The notes below the pieces were generated by a model. It was not told where the DNA came from. It ran no database searches and saw only the letters and a program-made list of their open reading frames with translations. A stretch of DNA of 34,878 nt from Clostridiaceae bacterium. Its GTDB lineage: Bacteria > Bacillota > Clostridia > DSM-8532. The stretch is from assembly GCA_012719645.1 (NCBI GenBank), contig JAAXZX010000100.1, positions 1 to 34,878 on the forward strand, given 5' to 3'. A program made the translations under genes and the position numbers. Positions 1 through 8,686 of the stretch are shown piece by piece. Position 1 is the stretch's first letter, and every line of letters begins with the position of its first letter.

Positions 1-1
1 A

Positions 2-52
2 AGCAGCCAGTTTCTCGGCTACAAGGGCGAGATCCTTGCCTCCCTGGGATGA
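2..52 (+). CDS. Possible C-terminal end of an upstream gene (partial)
   Basis: An open frame enters from the left edge and ends at a TGA at 50-52. Its last residues read FLGYKGEILASLG. A hairpin-like sequence and then a clear promoter follow, which is what the end of an upstream gene would look like. Only 16 codons are visible, so no family can be named and the frame could be chance. Confidence 0.3.
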   Translation, partial: SSQFLGYKGEILASLG

Positions 53-69
53 AGGCATAGATCTTAATG

Positions 70-92
70 CCCGCCTGTATCGCAGGGGTTTT
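70..92 (+). terminator. Possible weak intrinsic terminator
   Basis: CCTG (74-77) can pair with CAGG (83-86), extended by outer C-G pairs around a bulged G, and TTTT follows at 89-92. The stem is short, so this is a tentative end for whatever gene lies to the left. Confidence 0.3.
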
Positions 93-140
93 CGTATACC
101 TCGCATTGTGACTTGGTCACGAAGGCCGCTCCGGGTGCAA

Positions 141-169
141 TTTACAGAAACACTGTAAAAGTATATAAT
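141..169 (+). promoter_or_regulatory. Sigma-A promoter of the Bax inhibitor-1 gene
   Basis: TTTACA (141-146), a 17-bp spacer and TATAAT (164-169) match the vegetative promoter consensus. A second TATAAT lies at 183-188. The first -10 sits inside a 13-bp palindrome (GTATAT-A-ATATAC, 161-173), and GTATATAAT recurs 19 bp later at 180-188. A further inverted repeat, GTGAC-ttg-GTCAC, lies upstream at 108-120. These symmetric sequences could be operators, but that is inference. Confidence 0.7.
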
Positions 170-212
170 ATACATAAGGGTATATAATGTATATGTGAAG
201 GTGGTGAGATAA

Positions 213-935
213 ATGTATTACGGCGGAGATAACTATGAGCCCCGCACCTATGAAGAACAGTATGACACCATAAGGGGCATGAACACCTATATAGCAAAGG
301 TATTTGGCTGGATGTTCATAGGCCTTCTGCTTACCGCGGGAGTAGGATATTTGATCGCAGGCAATTTAACGCTGGTTGCAGCCATTGTAACAAATCCCAT
401 CCTGTTTTTCGGGCTTCTGATAGCTGAAGTGGTTATGGTTATGGTATTATCGGCCCGGATCACGAAACTGTCCTATGGCGCGGCCATTGCCTTGTTCCTT
501 GCATATGCGGCGATTAACGGCGTTACGTTTTCAATAATACTCCTGGCCTATACCTCCGGGACTATTGCAACAGCCTTCAGCACCACGGCCATCACATTTG
601 GCATTATGTGTGTATATGGCTATTTCACCAGGGCAGACCTGACCCGTTTCAGGACCATTCTTTTCATGGGTCTTATCGGCGTCCTGGTTCTGTCGGTTGT
701 AAACCTGTTTTTGGCAAGCAGTTCCGTAGATTGGATTATCAGCGTTGTAAGCCTGTTTGTATTCCTTGGCCTTACGGCCTATGACATGCAGAGGCTTAAG
801 GCGTTTTACTTCGGCACCGAGGGCAATTCGGTATTAAGAAGCAACCTTGGCATTATCGGTGCATTGAGATTGTACCTGGACTTCATCAACCTCTTCCTCA
901 CAATGCTGAGGTTTATGGGAGGCAGGAGAAGGTAG
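213..935 (+). CDS. Bax inhibitor-1 / YccA family integral membrane protein
   Basis: A 240-residue protein almost entirely made of hydrophobic helices, about seven, after a short polar N-terminus rich in Tyr and Glu. The order of helices, the length, the late LTAYDMQRLK segment and the C-terminal LRLYLDFINLFLTMLR segment are typical of the BI-1 (UPF0005, TMBIM) family. Family members are pH-sensitive calcium-leak channels or interact with membrane proteases such as FtsH; the bacterial role is not settled. The ATG is preceded by AAGGTGGTGAG at 199-208. It stands alone, with its own promoter upstream and a terminator directly after it, so it is probably monocistronic. Family assignment is firm; physiological function is not readable from sequence. 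Confidence 0.92.
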   Translation: MYYGGDNYEPRTYEEQYDTIRGMNTYIAKVFGWMFIGLLLTAGVGYLIAGNLTLVAAIVTNPILFFGLLIAEVVMVMVLSARITKLSYGAAIALFLAYAAINGVTFSIILLAYTSGTIATAFSTTAITFGIMCVYGYFTRADLTRFRTILFMGLIGVLVLSVVNLFLASSSVDWIISVVSLFVFLGLTAYDMQRLKAFYFGTEGNSVLRSNLGIIGALRLYLDFINLFLTMLRFMGGRRR

Positions 936-965
936 GACCAGGGCTTAAGGGTCTGGACTAAAAGC

Positions 966-996
966 GGGAGGTAGCCGAAAACCACTCCCGTTTTTC
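966..996 (+). terminator. Rho-independent terminator after the BI-1 gene
   Basis: CGGGAG (966-971) pairs with CTCCCG (986-991), and a TTTTT run follows at 992-996. It lies 30 bp after the stop codon. Confidence 0.85.
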
Positions 997-1085
997 ATTA
1001 TGCAGGCAGGTAATCTCCGGGCTATAGATCGATGTTTGTGGCTGAAAGGTGTGCGGCCTGTTTCCTTTTATTTTTATCTGATTTT

Positions 1086-1094
1086 TGGTATGAT
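1086..1094 (+). promoter_or_regulatory. Possible extended -10 promoter for miaB-mutS
   Basis: TGGTATGAT carries the TGn extension and a near-consensus -10 (TATGAT, 1089-1094). No good -35 is visible; the region upstream is T-rich. The 274-bp stretch between the BI-1 gene and miaB holds only the terminator at 966-996 and this candidate. Confidence 0.4.
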
Positions 1095-1209
1095 AAGTAT
1101 GATTATCTGCCGGGATTACCGGTTTACATGTCACTGCGACCGTAAAAATGAAAATCAGTTTTATGCATGCCCGCATTCGGCGGAGCATGACGGGGAGAGA
1201 TAGAAGATT

Positions 1210-2670
1210 TTGGATAACAACAGGGTTAGAGCAAACGAGTCCTGCGGCCAGGACGAGGACTTTCTGGCCAGGTCGATGGAATCCGCCGACTGGATGGAAC
1301 AGGTGAGAAACCTTAATACGGAATATGCCCTTCGCACCGGGAAGGTCAGGACATACCGGCTGGATGTGTTCGGCTGCCAGATGAACGAGCGGGATGCCGA
1401 AACCATTGCCGGCATGCTGACCAATATGGGATATGAGCAGGTTCCCGAGGACCAGCCGGCAGACATTAACGTTTTTGTAACATGCTGCGTGCGTGAAAAC
1501 GCGGAGGAAAAAGTATACGGGCATATCGGGGCCCTTTCCCGCGAATGCGAGAAGCGCGGGTCCATCGTTGTGGCGTCCGGCTGCATGATGCAGCAGCCCC
1601 ATGTGGCGGAAAGGATTAAAAACACATTCCGGCATGTGAAGATCGTCTTTGGAACCCACAACATCCATGAATTCCCGAGGCTTCTCCACCAGCACCTGAC
1701 CAGCGGAAAACGGGTGTTCGAGATCTGGGATAAAGAAGGCCGGGTCATCGAAGACATGCCCATAAAGCGGAGCCAGAGGCATAAGGCCTGGGTCAATATC
1801 GTCTTTGGCTGCAACAATTTCTGCACCTACTGCATAGTTCCCTATGTGCGGGGCCGTGAAAGGAGCCGCAGGAAAGAGGATGTCCTTGCGGAGATCCGCG
1901 CCCTTGCGGCGGACGGCTGCAGGGAGGTGACGCTCCTCGGCCAGAACGTGAACTCATACGGCAATGATTTTGGCGAGAAGGACCTTTTCGCAAGGCTGCT
2001 TTACGATATCGAGGAGATCGACGGGATTGACCGGGTCCGCTTTACCACGTCCCATCCCAAGGATCTGTCCGACAGCCTGATCAGGGCCATGAAGGAATGC
2101 GGCAAGGTCTGCGAACACCTCCACCTGCCGTTCCAGGCGGGAAGCAACCGCATACTGGAGAGGATGAACCGGAAATACACCCGGGAGCATTACCTTGACC
2201 TGGTGGACAGGATCAGGGACGCAATACCCGATATAGCCCTTTCCACCGACATAATAGTAGGGTTCCCAGGGGAAACCGGGGAGGATTTTGAGGATACCCT
2301 GGATCTTGTCAGGCGTGTCAGGTTTGACTCTGCCTATACCTTCATCTATTCCCCCCGCAGGGGAACGCCGGCCGAAAAATGGGAGCAGACCGAGCCCCAT
2401 GAGGTTATAAGCGAACGCTTCAAGAGGCTTGTCGAGGTCCAGACCGAGATAGCGACCCAGCTTGCAAAGAAGTACGAGGGAAAGACCGTGGAGGTCCTTG
2501 TGGACGGTCCCAGCAAGACCAACCCGGAAATGCAGTCGGGACGCACCCGCACCGGAAGGCTGGTCAACTTCAGGGCGGAGGGAGATCTGACAGGCCGGAT
2601 GGTGGATGTGGAAATTATCAGGGCCGGGGCCTTCTGGCTGGAAGGCAAGGAGGGCGTACACCGTGGCTAA
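1210..2670 (+). CDS. miaB: tRNA-2-methylthio-N6-dimethylallyladenosine synthase MiaB
   Basis: This radical-SAM methylthiotransferase converts i6A37 to ms2i6A37 in tRNAs that read UNN codons. Three cysteines for the N-terminal iron-sulphur cluster are visible: C56 (in FGCQMNERD), C92 (TCCVRE) and C125 (SGCMMQQ). The radical-SAM triplet CNNFCTYC gives C201, C205 and C208. A TRAM RNA-binding domain occupies about residues 415-480. At 486 residues it has a longer N-terminal lead (about 45 residues) than the shortest family members. The start is a TTG with GGGGAGAG at 1192-1199. The usual NTCSVRE motif reads VTCCVRE here, putting an extra Cys next to the cluster ligand. The gene overlaps mutS by 8 bp, so the two are translationally coupled. 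MiaA, encoded downstream, makes the MiaB substrate. Confidence 0.97.
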   Translation: MDNNRVRANESCGQDEDFLARSMESADWMEQVRNLNTEYALRTGKVRTYRLDVFGCQMNERDAETIAGMLTNMGYEQVPEDQPADINVFVTCCVRENAEEKVYGHIGALSRECEKRGSIVVASGCMMQQPHVAERIKNTFRHVKIVFGTHNIHEFPRLLHQHLTSGKRVFEIWDKEGRVIEDMPIKRSQRHKAWVNIVFGCNNFCTYCIVPYVRGRERSRRKEDVLAEIRALAADGCREVTLLGQNVNSYGNDFGEKDLFARLLYDIEEIDGIDRVRFTTSHPKDLSDSLIRAMKECGKVCEHLHLPFQAGSNRILERMNRKYTREHYLDLVDRIRDAIPDIALSTDIIVGFPGETGEDFEDTLDLVRRVRFDSAYTFIYSPRRGTPAEKWEQTEPHEVISERFKRLVEVQTEIATQLAKKYEGKTVEVLVDGPSKTNPEMQSGRTRTGRLVNFRAEGDLTGRMVDVEIIRAGAFWLEGKEGVHRG

Positions 2671-5266
2671 ACTCACCCCGATGATGCAGCAGTACAAGGA
2701 AATAAAGGAGCGCTACAAGGATTGCATCCTCTTTTTCAGGCTGGGCGACTTTTACGAGATGTTCTTCGAGGATGCGGAGATAGCATCAAAGGAGCTGGAA
2801 ATAGCCCTCACCGCCAGGGACTGCGGCCTTGAGGAGCGCGCGCCCATGTGCGGGGTACCCTATCATGCCGTCCATTCATATCTCGCAAAGCTCATCTCGA
2901 GGGGATACAAGGTCGCCATCTGCGAGCAGATGGAGGACCCGGCGCTGGCAAAGGGTCTTGTCAAGCGGGACGTCATCAGGGTAGTGACGCCCGGAACGGT
3001 GATAGACCCCGACATGCTGGAGGCCAAGAAGAACAATTACCTCATGTGCGTATACTGCCGCCAGACCTACTTCGGCATAGCGGTTGTTGATATTACCACA
3101 GGCGAGTTCTTCACCACCCAGATAACCTGGGGAAGCTCCATGCGAAAGCTCCTGGACGAAACTGCCAGGTTCGGGCCTTCCGAGATCATAGCAAATGAAG
3201 AACTCATTAAAAAACCGGAATACAAAGGCTTTTTCGAGGATTACCTGGGCATCCGGGCCTCAGTGCTGCCAGACTCCGTATTCGATCCTGCCTTCTGTGA
3301 TGAGAGGATTTCGGGCATCATCAAGGAAAATCCGCTCAAGGACCTGGAATTGGCCAGGTGCGCCACCGGGGCGCTTCTATACTACATAGAAAGCACCCAG
3401 AAGGTTGATCTTGCCCATATCGAGTCCATCCAGCCATACAAGATAGAGCAATACATGATCATCGACAGCGCGTCAAGGCGGAACCTTGAGATAACCGAAA
3501 CCATGCGCGAAGGAAAGAAGAAGGGTTCCCTCCTTTGGGTATTGGACAAGACCTCCACGGCCATGGGCGGAAGGCTGCTGAGACGTTGGCTTGAACAGCC
3601 GCTGCTGGACGCGGATGAGATCCGGATGCGCCTCGACGCAGTGGAAGAGCTCAAGGATGGCTTTATGGTGCGAAACGAGCTGATGGACCTCCTGAAGGGC
3701 GTTTACGACATTGAGAGGCTGGCGGGAAAGCTGGTTTTCGGCAACGTAAACGCAAGGGATCTGATCTCGCTTAAACTCTCGCTTTCCAAGCTGCCGTACA
3801 TAAAGGAAATGATTTCGGAACTTAAAAACGGTCTTAACGGGACCATGGCCGAAAGGCTGGATCTCCTTGAGGATATAGCAGAGCTCATCGAAAAGTCCAT
3901 AATTGACGATCCACCGCTGTCGGTAAAGGAAGGCGGGATAATCAAGGAAGGGTACAATGAAGAGGTGGACAGGCTAAGGAAGGCTGCCACCGAGGGCAAG
4001 AACTGGATCGCCGACCTGGAAGCCAAGGAGCGGGAAAGGACGGGCATCAAAAGCCTGAAGATACGGTACAATGACAATTTCGGGTATTACATAGAGGTCA
4101 CAAGGGCAAATATCGGGCTGGTTCCCGATGATTATGTCCGCAAGCAGACTCTGGTCAACTGCGAGCGGTTTACGTTTGACCCGCTGGTTGAACTGGAAAA
4201 GACCATACTGGGCGCCGAGAAAAGGGTGGTCCAACTGGAATACGAACTGTTCTGCCAGGTGAGGGACGCTGTTTCCGCGCAGGTGCGAAGGCTCAAGGCG
4301 ACAGCCCATTGCATCGCCGAGTTGGACGCGCTCTGTTCCCTGGCCGAGGTGGCGGACAGGAACAATTATGTAAAGCCAAAGGTATACCAGGGAGGCATCA
4401 TCGAGATAAAGGAGGGGCGCCACCCGGTGGTCGAGAGGATGCTTGACGACAGTCCCTTTGTTCCAAACGATACCTGGCTCGATACCGATGATAACAGGAT
4501 TGCCATCATCACCGGGCCCAATATGGCCGGTAAATCCACCTATATGCGCCAGGTGGCGCTGATGGTCCTGATGGCCCAGGCGGGAAGCTTTGTGCCGGCA
4601 TCCTATGCCCGCATCGGCATGGTGGACCGAATATTTACACGTGTCGGGGCGTCGGATGACCTGGCATCAGGCCAGAGCACCTTCATGGTGGAGATGAGCG
4701 AGGTAGCCAACATCCTGTCCAACGCCACTTCCAACAGCCTTCTGATACTGGACGAGATAGGGCGAGGAACCAGCACCCACGACGGGCTCAGCATCGCCTG
4801 GGCGGTTATAGAGTATATCAACGACAGGGCAAGGCTTGGCTCCAGGACCCTGTTCGCCACCCATTACCATGAGCTGACCGAACTGGAGGAAAGGCTCCAC
4901 GGCATCAAGAACTACTGCGTATCGGTAAGGAAGAAGGGGGATGACATCATCTTCCTTCGAAAGATCACGCGGGGCGGCGCCGACAGGAGCTACGGCGTGG
5001 AAGTGGCAAAGCTGGCGGGAATACCGGAAGCGGTAATTCAGCGTGCCAAGATTATACTTGAGGAACTGGAAGAGGCCGATATCAACAAAAATACGAAACG
5101 AAGGACGGACAAGCCCGTTGAAGGGCAGCTGGACCTGTTCGCTTCCAGTTCCCTCACAAAGGCTGAACACGAGGTGCTGGATGAACTGAGGTCGCTGGAC
5201 CCGTCGCTCCTGACACCCCTTGATGCCCTCAACAAGCTGTACAACCTCCAGCAAAAGCTGAAGTAA
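2663..5266 (+). CDS. mutS: DNA mismatch repair protein MutS
   Basis: MutS is the mismatch-recognition ATPase that binds base mismatches as a dimer and recruits MutL. The N-terminal mismatch-binding domain carries the GDFYEMF motif. Connector, lever and clamp regions follow. The ATPase has Walker A GPNMAGKS at residues 618-625, Walker B LLILDEIGRGTSTHDG near 693-708, and the ATHYHEL motif. The C-terminus has the usual helix-turn-helix region and a short tail. I chose the GTG at 2663 because AAGGAGGG lies 8 bp upstream, giving 867 residues. An upstream ATG at 2606 would add 19 residues that lie inside miaB and match nothing in the family. It overlaps miaB by 8 bp. mutL follows only after a 262-bp repeat-filled gap, so it may be transcribed separately. 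Confidence 0.97.
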   Translation: MAKLTPMMQQYKEIKERYKDCILFFRLGDFYEMFFEDAEIASKELEIALTARDCGLEERAPMCGVPYHAVHSYLAKLISRGYKVAICEQMEDPALAKGLVKRDVIRVVTPGTVIDPDMLEAKKNNYLMCVYCRQTYFGIAVVDITTGEFFTTQITWGSSMRKLLDETARFGPSEIIANEELIKKPEYKGFFEDYLGIRASVLPDSVFDPAFCDERISGIIKENPLKDLELARCATGALLYYIESTQKVDLAHIESIQPYKIEQYMIIDSASRRNLEITETMREGKKKGSLLWVLDKTSTAMGGRLLRRWLEQPLLDADEIRMRLDAVEELKDGFMVRNELMDLLKGVYDIERLAGKLVFGNVNARDLISLKLSLSKLPYIKEMISELKNGLNGTMAERLDLLEDIAELIEKSIIDDPPLSVKEGGIIKEGYNEEVDRLRKAATEGKNWIADLEAKERERTGIKSLKIRYNDNFGYYIEVTRANIGLVPDDYVRKQTLVNCERFTFDPLVELEKTILGAEKRVVQLEYELFCQVRDAVSAQVRRLKATAHCIAELDALCSLAEVADRNNYVKPKVYQGGIIEIKEGRHPVVERMLDDSPFVPNDTWLDTDDNRIAIITGPNMAGKSTYMRQVALMVLMAQAGSFVPASYARIGMVDRIFTRVGASDDLASGQSTFMVEMSEVANILSNATSNSLLILDEIGRGTSTHDGLSIAWAVIEYINDRARLGSRTLFATHYHELTELEERLHGIKNYCVSVRKKGDDIIFLRKITRGGADRSYGVEVAKLAGIPEAVIQRAKIILEELEEADINKNTKRRTDKPVEGQLDLFASSSLTKAEHEVLDELRSLDPSLLTPLDALNKLYNLQQKLK

Positions 5267-5276
5267 AACCAAGGCA

Positions 5277-5329
5277 AACCAGGGGGACAGTTCCTGTGGT
5301 TCAAACCAGGGGGACGGTTCCTGTGGTTT
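5277..5329 (-). repeat. Two copies of the GGAACCGTCCCC palindromic repeat, reverse orientation
   Basis: Two near-identical units (5277-5301 and 5303-5329) each read ACCAGGGGGAC-GTTCC-TGTGGT on the + strand. This is the reverse orientation of the units at 5481, 22804 and 31132. They begin 10 bp after the mutS stop. A more decayed relative (GTGGGAACGG then TTCCGGTTT) lies at about 5357-5384. Confidence 0.8.
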
Positions 5330-5480
5330 GATGAGAAAACACAAGCCACGAGTACAAAACGTGGGAACGGCTCTTCCGGTTTAAAGAAAAGCAAAAAGCC
5401 AAAGTAGCGTTTCCAGTAACAAAGCCAAGCGCATGGTACTGGTTTCATAGGATAAGCGAAGATAATTTCTATAGAAATCA

Positions 5481-5505
5481 GACCAGCGGAACCGTCCCCC
5501 TGGTC
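5481..5505 (+). repeat. One copy of the GGAACCGTCCCC palindromic repeat, forward orientation
   Basis: A 25-bp unit with perfect 6-bp arms, GACCAG (5481-5486) and CTGGTC (5500-5505), around the GGAACCGTCCCC core. It faces the pair at 5277-5329 about 150 bp away and ends 14 bp before the mutL ribosome site. Just upstream, ATTTCTATAGAAAT (5465-5478) is a perfect 14-bp palindrome. Confidence 0.85.
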
Positions 5506-5528
5506 GGACTGTGGTGTTGGAGGGGTTT

Positions 5529-7415
5529 ATGGGAAGCATCATTATTTTGGATGAAAAGACTGCCAACCAGATAGCAGCCGGCGAGGTGATAGAGCGTCCC
5601 GCATCGGTTGTAAAAGAGCTTGTGGAAAACTCCATCGACGCGGGAGCGACGGCCATAACCGTTGAAATAAAGAACGGCGGCATATCCTACATAAGGGTGA
5701 CCGACAACGGATGCGGCATGGAGGGCGACGATGTGGAACTGGCCTTTGAAAGGCATGCCACCAGCAAGATCCGGAGGATCGAGGACCTGGACCGCCTTAA
5801 CACCATGGGCTTCCGCGGCGAGGCCCTCGCGTCCATTGCGGCCGTATCCCACCTGGAGGTGAGGACGAAGGTCGCGTCCGAGCAGGCAGGCGCCCTTGTA
5901 AAGCTTGAGGGCGGGAAGGTCGTTTCGATTTCCCAGACCGGATGCCCCACAGGAACCACCATAGTCGTTAAGGATCTGTTCTTCAATACTCCCGCAAGGT
6001 ATAAATTCCTTAAAAAGGACAGCGCCGAAGCAGGGTATGTATCCACCATGATGGTGCGCCTTGCCCTTGCCCATCCGGGGATCTCCTTCAAGTTCGTAAA
6101 CAACGGCCAAATCCAGCACCATACTCCAGGCAACCACGACCTATTAAGCGTGATCTACAGCCTTTTCGGAAGCGAAACGGCAAAGGCGGTCCTGCCCGTG
6201 GACCATGAGGAGTCGGGCATCAAGGTTTCCGGCTTTGTCGGAAAGCCCGAGACAGCCCGCGGAAACCGGAACAGCCAGTTCTTCTTCATAAACGGACGCA
6301 CCATAAGGAACAAGGTGCTCACAGCAGCCCTGGAAGACGCGTATAAAACCCTTCTCATGCAGAACAAGTTCCCGTTCTGCGTGCTTAATGTCAAAACTTC
6401 CCCTGAACTCTACGATGTGAATGTCCACCCGCAGAAGCTGGAGGTCAGGTTCTCCAATGAGAACGCCGTGTACCTGGCTGTTTTCCATGGGGTTAAGGGC
6501 GCCCTTTCATCAGCTTCCCTGATCAGGGAAGTAACAAGCCCGGATTACGAAGCGGCAGAAAGCGCGGCAGCCAGGGAAACTCCTCCGCCCCAGGTGGAAA
6601 TGGCATCCCTTGAAAGACCTGCCTCAAAGCTTCCGCCGCCGCAGCGTTTCCCTTATCCGTGGGAGCCTGCGAAACGGGCCGATACAGGGGTGACTGCCCG
6701 GTTTGAACCGGAAAAACAGGCGCTGCCCATAATAAAACCGGTTTCCCAAAATGCCGAAATGACGGAAGAGCCTGTGCGTGATCCTGCCGGACCCCAGGAG
6801 CCAGCGGAACCTGTCACCGAGGCGGAGAAAGGAGCCCAGATCCTGAGGGAAGCCGAGATCGTGGGCCAGGTATTCGATACCTACATCATCCTCCAGCGCG
6901 GACAGACCATGTACCTGATAGACCAGCACGCAGCCCATGAGAGGATACGCTATGAAACGCTGAAAAAAAGGATATCGGAAGGTCAAACCTTTTCCCAGAT
7001 GATCCTGGAGCCATACATCGTAAAGCTTACAGCCGAAGAATACGATTTCCTGTTCTCAAGGATGGCCGACTTTGAACAGGCCGGATTCGAGATAGAAGCC
7101 TTCGGGCCGCAGACCGTCATCATAAGGAGTGTTCCAGATATCCCGGGAGGGTTTGCCCTGGACGACTTCCACGAGATACTGGACAGGTGGATTGAAACAG
7201 CCGGGGAAAAAAGAGGGATCAGTGACGAGGCCATCTATATGATGTCCTGCAAGAGCGCCATCAAGGCCAACCGGAAGATGGAGAAGGATGAGATAAAAGC
7301 CCTGATTGATCAGCTTCTTTCCATGGAGAACCCGTATACCTGCGTCCACGGAAGACCTGTTATAATCAGTATTTCCCAAAGGGAACTGGAAAAAAGGTTC
7401 AAGCGGATAGTATAG
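5529..7415 (+). CDS. mutL: DNA mismatch repair protein MutL (with endonuclease motif)
   Basis: MutL is the mismatch-repair matchmaker; in organisms without MutH it also nicks the daughter strand. The N-terminal GHKL ATPase shows ENSIDAG (N34), DNGCGM (59-64) and GFRGEAL (94-100). A Pro/Glu-rich linker spans about 345-430. The C-terminal domain carries DQHAAHERIRYE at 465-476, which fits the endonuclease pattern DQHA-x2-E-x4-E, plus SCKSAIKANRKM. The final metal-site motif reads CVHGRP rather than the commoner CPHGRP. It is therefore likely an active endonuclease of the methyl-independent type. The ATG at 5529 has GGAGGGG upstream and starts the conserved region, giving 628 residues; a GTG 18 bp earlier is less likely. 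The stop is followed after 18 bp by the miaA start. Confidence 0.97.
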   Translation: MGSIIILDEKTANQIAAGEVIERPASVVKELVENSIDAGATAITVEIKNGGISYIRVTDNGCGMEGDDVELAFERHATSKIRRIEDLDRLNTMGFRGEALASIAAVSHLEVRTKVASEQAGALVKLEGGKVVSISQTGCPTGTTIVVKDLFFNTPARYKFLKKDSAEAGYVSTMMVRLALAHPGISFKFVNNGQIQHHTPGNHDLLSVIYSLFGSETAKAVLPVDHEESGIKVSGFVGKPETARGNRNSQFFFINGRTIRNKVLTAALEDAYKTLLMQNKFPFCVLNVKTSPELYDVNVHPQKLEVRFSNENAVYLAVFHGVKGALSSASLIREVTSPDYEAAESAAARETPPPQVEMASLERPASKLPPPQRFPYPWEPAKRADTGVTARFEPEKQALPIIKPVSQNAEMTEEPVRDPAGPQEPAEPVTEAEKGAQILREAEIVGQVFDTYIILQRGQTMYLIDQHAAHERIRYETLKKRISEGQTFSQMILEPYIVKLTAEEYDFLFSRMADFEQAGFEIEAFGPQTVIIRSVPDIPGGFALDDFHEILDRWIETAGEKRGISDEAIYMMSCKSAIKANRKMEKDEIKALIDQLLSMENPYTCVHGRPVIISISQRELEKRFKRIV

Positions 7416-7433
7416 GGCATGGGAGGTCTGAGC

Positions 7434-8363
7434 TTGAAAAAGGTTATTGTGCTTGGCGGGCCCACTGCCACCGGCAAAACCGAGCTTGCGGTCGAACTGG
7501 CCCTTATGGTGAACGGTGAGGTCGTTACGGCCGACTCGGCCCAGGTTTACCGGTACATGAATATAGGGACGGCAAAACCAACACTGGAGGAGCGGCGCGG
7601 GATCCCGCACCACATGATAGATGTTGTTAACCCCGACGAGGAATTCAGTGTGGCCCAGTACAAGGCTATGGCCGAAGATGCCATAAGAAATATCCTGTCC
7701 CGCGGGAAGGTGCCCATTGTTGTGGGAGGAACCGGGCTTTACATCAGCTCTCTGGTATACAACATCCGGTTCTCGGATACAATGAGCGATTGGGGATTCA
7801 GGGAGCGGATGAAGGCCCTTGCGGAACAGCATGGGCCGGAGTACCTGCATGAAAGGCTGAAGGAGATTGATCCCGACAGCGCCGGAAGGATCCATCCCAA
7901 CAACGTAAAAAGGGTAATACGGGCCCTGGAGGTGTTTGAAACAACCGGAAGGACCATGACCGAGCACCAGGCCGAATCCAGGAAGGAACAGCCCGAGTTC
8001 GACTACCAGCTCTTCGGCCTGATCATGGACCGTCAGAAGCTTTATGAGAGGATCGGGAGAAGGACCGATCTCATGATGGAGAATGGGCTTGCCGACGAGG
8101 TCGCCGGGCTATTGAAGATGGGCTATTCAAGGGACCTGGTCTCCATGCAGGCCCTTGGCTACAAAGAGCTCGCCGCGGCAATTTCCGGGGAATGCACCAT
8201 GGAGGAAGCCGTTGAAAAAATCAAGCTGGGAACCCGGCATCTGGCCAAGAGACAGATCACATGGTTCAGGAGCATGGACGACTTGAAATGGCTTGACACG
8301 CAGGCTCTCGACAGGCGGGCAATGCTAAAAATATTGGCTGACTCCTTGAATAACAGTATTTAA
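7434..8363 (+). CDS. miaA: tRNA dimethylallyltransferase MiaA
   Basis: MiaA transfers the dimethylallyl group from DMAPP to N6 of A37 in tRNAs reading UNN codons, the substrate step for MiaB. Visible motifs are the P-loop GGPTATGKT (residues 8-16), DSAQVYRYMNIGTAKP for tRNA recognition, HHMIDVVNP and GGTGLY. I place the start at TTG 7434, because GGGAGG (7421-7426) lies 7 bp upstream and the protein then begins MKKVIVLGG as in the family; 309 residues result. The ATG at 7419 would include the ribosome site in the coding region. The mutL-miaA-hfq order is conserved far beyond Firmicutes. A promoter for hfq appears to lie at its 3' end. Confidence 0.96.
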   Translation: MKKVIVLGGPTATGKTELAVELALMVNGEVVTADSAQVYRYMNIGTAKPTLEERRGIPHHMIDVVNPDEEFSVAQYKAMAEDAIRNILSRGKVPIVVGGTGLYISSLVYNIRFSDTMSDWGFRERMKALAEQHGPEYLHERLKEIDPDSAGRIHPNNVKRVIRALEVFETTGRTMTEHQAESRKEQPEFDYQLFGLIMDRQKLYERIGRRTDLMMENGLADEVAGLLKMGYSRDLVSMQALGYKELAAAISGECTMEEAVEKIKLGTRHLAKRQITWFRSMDDLKWLDTQALDRRAMLKILADSLNNSI

Positions 8364-8374
8364 TTTAGTAAAAT
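8346..8374 (+). promoter_or_regulatory. Candidate hfq promoter at the end of miaA
   Basis: TTGAAT (8346-8351), 17 bp, then TAAAAT (8369-8374). The -35 lies within the last miaA codons and the -10 just after the stop. This would let hfq be expressed apart from the repair genes. Confidence 0.5.
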
Positions 8375-8427
8375 GATGGAAGGTATTTGAGTTGATTTCA
8401 TATGATTTTCTGCAAGGAGGAATTCCC

Positions 8428-8667
8428 ATGACCAAGAGCATAAACCTTCAGGACGTATTTCTTAACCAGGTAAGAAAAGAGCATATCCCCGTAACCGTCT
8501 ACCTGACCAACGGCTTCCAGCTCAGAGGCATGGTCAAGGGTTTTGATAACTTTACCGTTGTTCTTGACAGCGAGGGGAAACAGCAGTTGGTATACAAGCA
8601 TGCCATCTCAACTGTTTCGCCCATGAAGGCTGTCAACATAATCTTCAACGAAAACAGAGAAACCTGA
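8428..8667 (+). CDS. hfq: RNA chaperone Hfq
   Basis: Hfq forms a homohexameric Sm-like ring that binds U-rich and A-rich RNA and helps small RNAs pair with mRNAs. The 79-residue product has the Sm1 region ([19 protein letters not shown], about residues 22-40) and the diagnostic Sm2 motif YKHAIST that lines the proximal U-binding pore. There is no long C-terminal tail, as is usual for Firmicutes. The ATG at 8428 has AAGGAGG seven bases upstream; an in-frame extension back to 8392 would cover this ribosome site and is rejected. The next gene starts 19 bp after the stop. Confidence 0.97.
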   Translation: MTKSINLQDVFLNQVRKEHIPVTVYLTNGFQLRGMVKGFDNFTVVLDSEGKQQLVYKHAISTVSPMKAVNIIFNENRET

Positions 8668-8686
8668 CTGGAGATGACAGATCTTC

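Noticed and set aside
1000-1203. 67-codon open frame between the BI-1 gene and miaB
   Set aside because: No ribosome site, odd composition, and it starts inside the tail of a terminator and spans the likely promoter.
958-2697. Minus-strand open frames opposite miaB (274, 221 and 247 codons)
   Set aside because: All are antisense shadows of miaB, without ribosome sites or family features.
5277-5505. Insertion sequence remnant between mutS and mutL
   Set aside because: No transposase fragment or target-site duplication is visible; the units match short palindromes found elsewhere in the window.
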